Shown here: piece after piece, positions 7,089 to 8,460 of the stretch
Layout of the letters: each line of letters begins with the position of its first letter
Numbering within the stretch: position 1 is the first letter of the stretch
Assembly (NCBI GenBank): GCA_046726955.1
Contig: JBKPBQ010000238.1
Location: 1-8,460, forward strand
DNA from: CAVPGH01 sp046726955
Lineage (GTDB): Bacteria; Acidobacteriota; Vicinamibacteria; Fen-336
Length of the DNA stretch: 8,460 nt
Direction: 5' to 3'
Notes under the pieces: model-generated
What the model was told of the DNA's origin: nothing
Database searches by the model: none
Seen by the model: the letters and a program-made list of their open reading frames with translations, nothing else
Position numbers and translations under genes: made by a program

Positions 7089-7106
7089 CCGTGCCCAATG
7101 GCACGG
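7089..7106 (-). terminator. Short hairpin behind the ABC permease gene, possible terminator
   Basis: A perfect 7-base inverted repeat (ccgtgcc at 7089-7095 and ggcacgg at 7100-7106) surrounds a 4-base loop, beginning 15 bases after the permease stop codon. The stem is GC-rich, but no U-run follows it on the - strand. A 7-base stem of this sort can occur by chance about once in a window of this size and composition, so position is the main support. It lies ahead of the candidate promoter of the protease gene and would separate the two transcription units. Confidence 0.35.
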
Positions 7107-7121
7107 GGACGATTGCCGCGC

Positions 7122-8460
7122 CTATTCGTAACGGAGCGTTTCCTGCGGATCGATGCGCGTCACCCGGTGCACCGGCACCCAGGCCGCGACGAGCGCCGCC
7201 GCGAGCATGAGCGCCGAGATCCCGGCGAGCACGGCGGGGTCCGCCACCGTCATCCGCCAGAAGACGCTGTTGAGCGCCCAGCTCAGGCCGAAGCCCCCGA
7301 GGAGGCCGAGGGCGAGGCCCAGCAGGATCGGCCGCAGCGATTGCCCGAGCAGCATCGTCACCACGTCGCGCGCACGCGCCCCCAGCGCCATCCGGATGCC
7401 GAACTCACCCGTGCGCTGTCCCACCACCCAGGACATGACGCCGTAGACGCCGGCCATGGCGAGGAGGATCGCGAGCGTGCCGAAGGTCGTGAACAGCGAG
7501 GCGAAGAACCGGCTGTTCGTGACGGACGGAGAGTCGGCGACCCGCTGCTCCATGGTCATGAAGTCGTGGGCGGCCTGGTCGCGGTCCACCTCCTTGACCG
7601 CGGCCTCGACGGTGCGGACGAGGCCGAGGGGATCCCCCGTCGTCCGTATCGCGAGCGCCTTGCGGGTGTGCATCCATTCGTCCTCGCGGCCGTACTGCCA
7701 GAGGTGCTGCCGGAAGGGGATGTAGACGGCGGCGGGCTTCTCGCGGAAGAAGCTCGGGTAGGTGACGTCGGCCACGACGCCCACGATCTCGCGGGCCTGC
7801 GGCTCCTTCATGGTGTTCGTCGCCCCCGCCGGTCCGATGGAGACCTGGATCGCCTGCCCCACTGGGTCCTGGCCCGCAAAGTGGCGATCCGCGAACGTCT
7901 TGTTCACGACCGCCACCCACTGCGACGCGGCCACGTCGCGCTCCTCGATGCCGCGCCCGCGCAGGAGCCTGATGCCGAGGGTGGGCAGGAGCTGCGCGTC
8001 CACCTCGTTCAGGTCCGCCTGCGGCTCCTTGCCCGGCTCGGGAGCGGGGCGACCGACGATCACGAACGGGTGCGTCCACACGTCCAGCGGGAGCCGGCTG
8101 ATGATCCCCGCCCGCTCGACGCCCGGGTTGGCGCGCACGCGCTCCAGCAGGTCGTCGTAGAACCTCTCGACCTGCGCGGTCACGAGGTTCGTGTCCTGCG
8201 GGGTCTTGTCGAAGTACTTCTTGCCCCCGAGCAGGATGTCCGCGGTCAGCAGCCGCTGCGCGTCGAAGCCGGGGAGGTCGTTCCGCTCGCGCAGGAAGCC
8301 GCGGATCATCAGGCCCGCGCCCACGAGCAGCACCATCGACAGCGCCACCTCCGCCACGAGCAGCGCGCTGCGGCCCCGGCGGCGCGTCCCGCTCGAGCCG
8401 CGCCCGCCTTCCTTCAGGACCTCGTTCAGGTCCACGCGCGAGGCCCGGAGCGCGGGCAGG
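7122..8460 (-). CDS. ADOP-family ABC transporter permease (MacB_PCD and FtsX domains), C-terminal part; 5' end outside window
   Basis: The last 445 codons of an inner-membrane permease; the frame runs off the right edge. The GTG at 8435 is not the start: the residues before it continue a family signature (LPALRASR then VDLNEVLKEGGR). Counting from the edge, a basic stretch is followed by a membrane segment at about 30-52 (ALLVAEVALSMVLLVGAGLM), then a periplasmic MacB-like core to about 310 (ISRLPLDVW, LGIRLLRGRGIEERD, VVNKTFADRHFAGQDPVGQ, EIVGVVADVTY). The FtsX domain follows with membrane segments near 319-346, 375-398 and 408-430, the conserved cytoplasmic loop RTGEFGIRMALGARARDVV, and the family ending IDPQETLRYE. 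This is the second half of the duplicated permeases of about 800 residues that are abundant in Acidobacteriota. They resemble MacB/LolC-type mechanotransmission transporters but often lack a neighbouring ATPase gene. The substrate is unknown; peptide, antibiotic or lipoprotein export is only a family-level possibility. Confidence 0.95.
   Translation of the reverse strand, partial: LPALRASRVDLNEVLKEGGRGSSGTRRRGRSALLVAEVALSMVLLVGAGLMIRGFLRERNDLPGFDAQRLLTADILLGGKKYFDKTPQDTNLVTAQVERFYDDLLERVRANPGVERAGIISRLPLDVWTHPFVIVGRPAPEPGKEPQADLNEVDAQLLPTLGIRLLRGRGIEERDVAASQWVAVVNKTFADRHFAGQDPVGQAIQVSIGPAGATNTMKEPQAREIVGVVADVTYPSFFREKPAAVYIPFRQHLWQYGREDEWMHTRKALAIRTTGDPLGLVRTVEAAVKEVDRDQAAHDFMTMEQRVADSPSVTNSRFFASLFTTFGTLAILLAMAGVYGVMSWVVGQRTGEFGIRMALGARARDVVTMLLGQSLRPILLGLALGLLGGFGLSWALNSVFWRMTVADPAVLAGISALMLAAALVAAWVPVHRVTRIDPQETLRYE

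Noticed and set aside
2215..7131. A + strand open frame of 1638 codons antisense to the protease gene
   Set aside because: It is a composition shadow: strong G/C third-position bias on the - strand removes stops from this antisense frame. Its translation is low-complexity Arg/Gly/Val/Ala without domains, and it crosses the intergenic region and gene ends.
8433..8435. GTG as the start codon of the ABC permease
   Set aside because: The upstream codons to the window edge keep encoding the family signature LPALRASR, so the gene continues beyond the window.

Overview
The window is GC-rich (about two thirds G+C by eye), densely coding and biased to G/C third positions. It holds four protein genes, two of them cut by the window edges. 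An ADOP-type FtsX/MacB permease, a seven-repeat FG-GAP/ASPIC-UnbV protein, a large modular secreted subtilase and a PD40 propeller protein together fit a soil-type Acidobacteriota best. Related high-GC lineages such as Myxococcota or Gemmatimonadota cannot be excluded from sequence alone.

Layout: 1-308 (+) is the C-terminal end of a TolB-like PD40 beta-propeller protein. It converges on 300-2336 (-), a secreted CRTAC1-like protein with seven calcium-binding FG-GAP repeats and a C-terminal ASPIC/UnbV domain; the two genes overlap tail to tail by 9 bases. An 82-base gap containing a strong hairpin separates that gene from 2419-6909 (-). This encodes a 1496-residue secreted KP-43-like S8 protease followed by a beta-barrel, a beta-sandwich, a cleaved-adhesin-like jelly roll, two DUF11 repeats and a C-terminal surface-type module. 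A 212-base intergenic stretch holds a candidate promoter for the protease and a hairpin behind the next gene. 7122-8460 (-) is the C-terminal half of an ADOP-family ABC permease whose 5' part lies beyond the window.

The protease and the FG-GAP protein are both predicted to be exported, with calcium-binding or disulfide-rich adhesive modules, so they may act outside the cytoplasm. The hairpin between them suggests at least partly separate transcription. The permease and the PD40 protein have no evident functional link to them. I see no RNA genes, CRISPR arrays, insertion sequences or phage genes. No clearly new biological system is visible. The most distinctive object is the protease: its His and Ser motifs are non-textbook, and it has an even number of cysteines in every mature domain and none in the prodomain.
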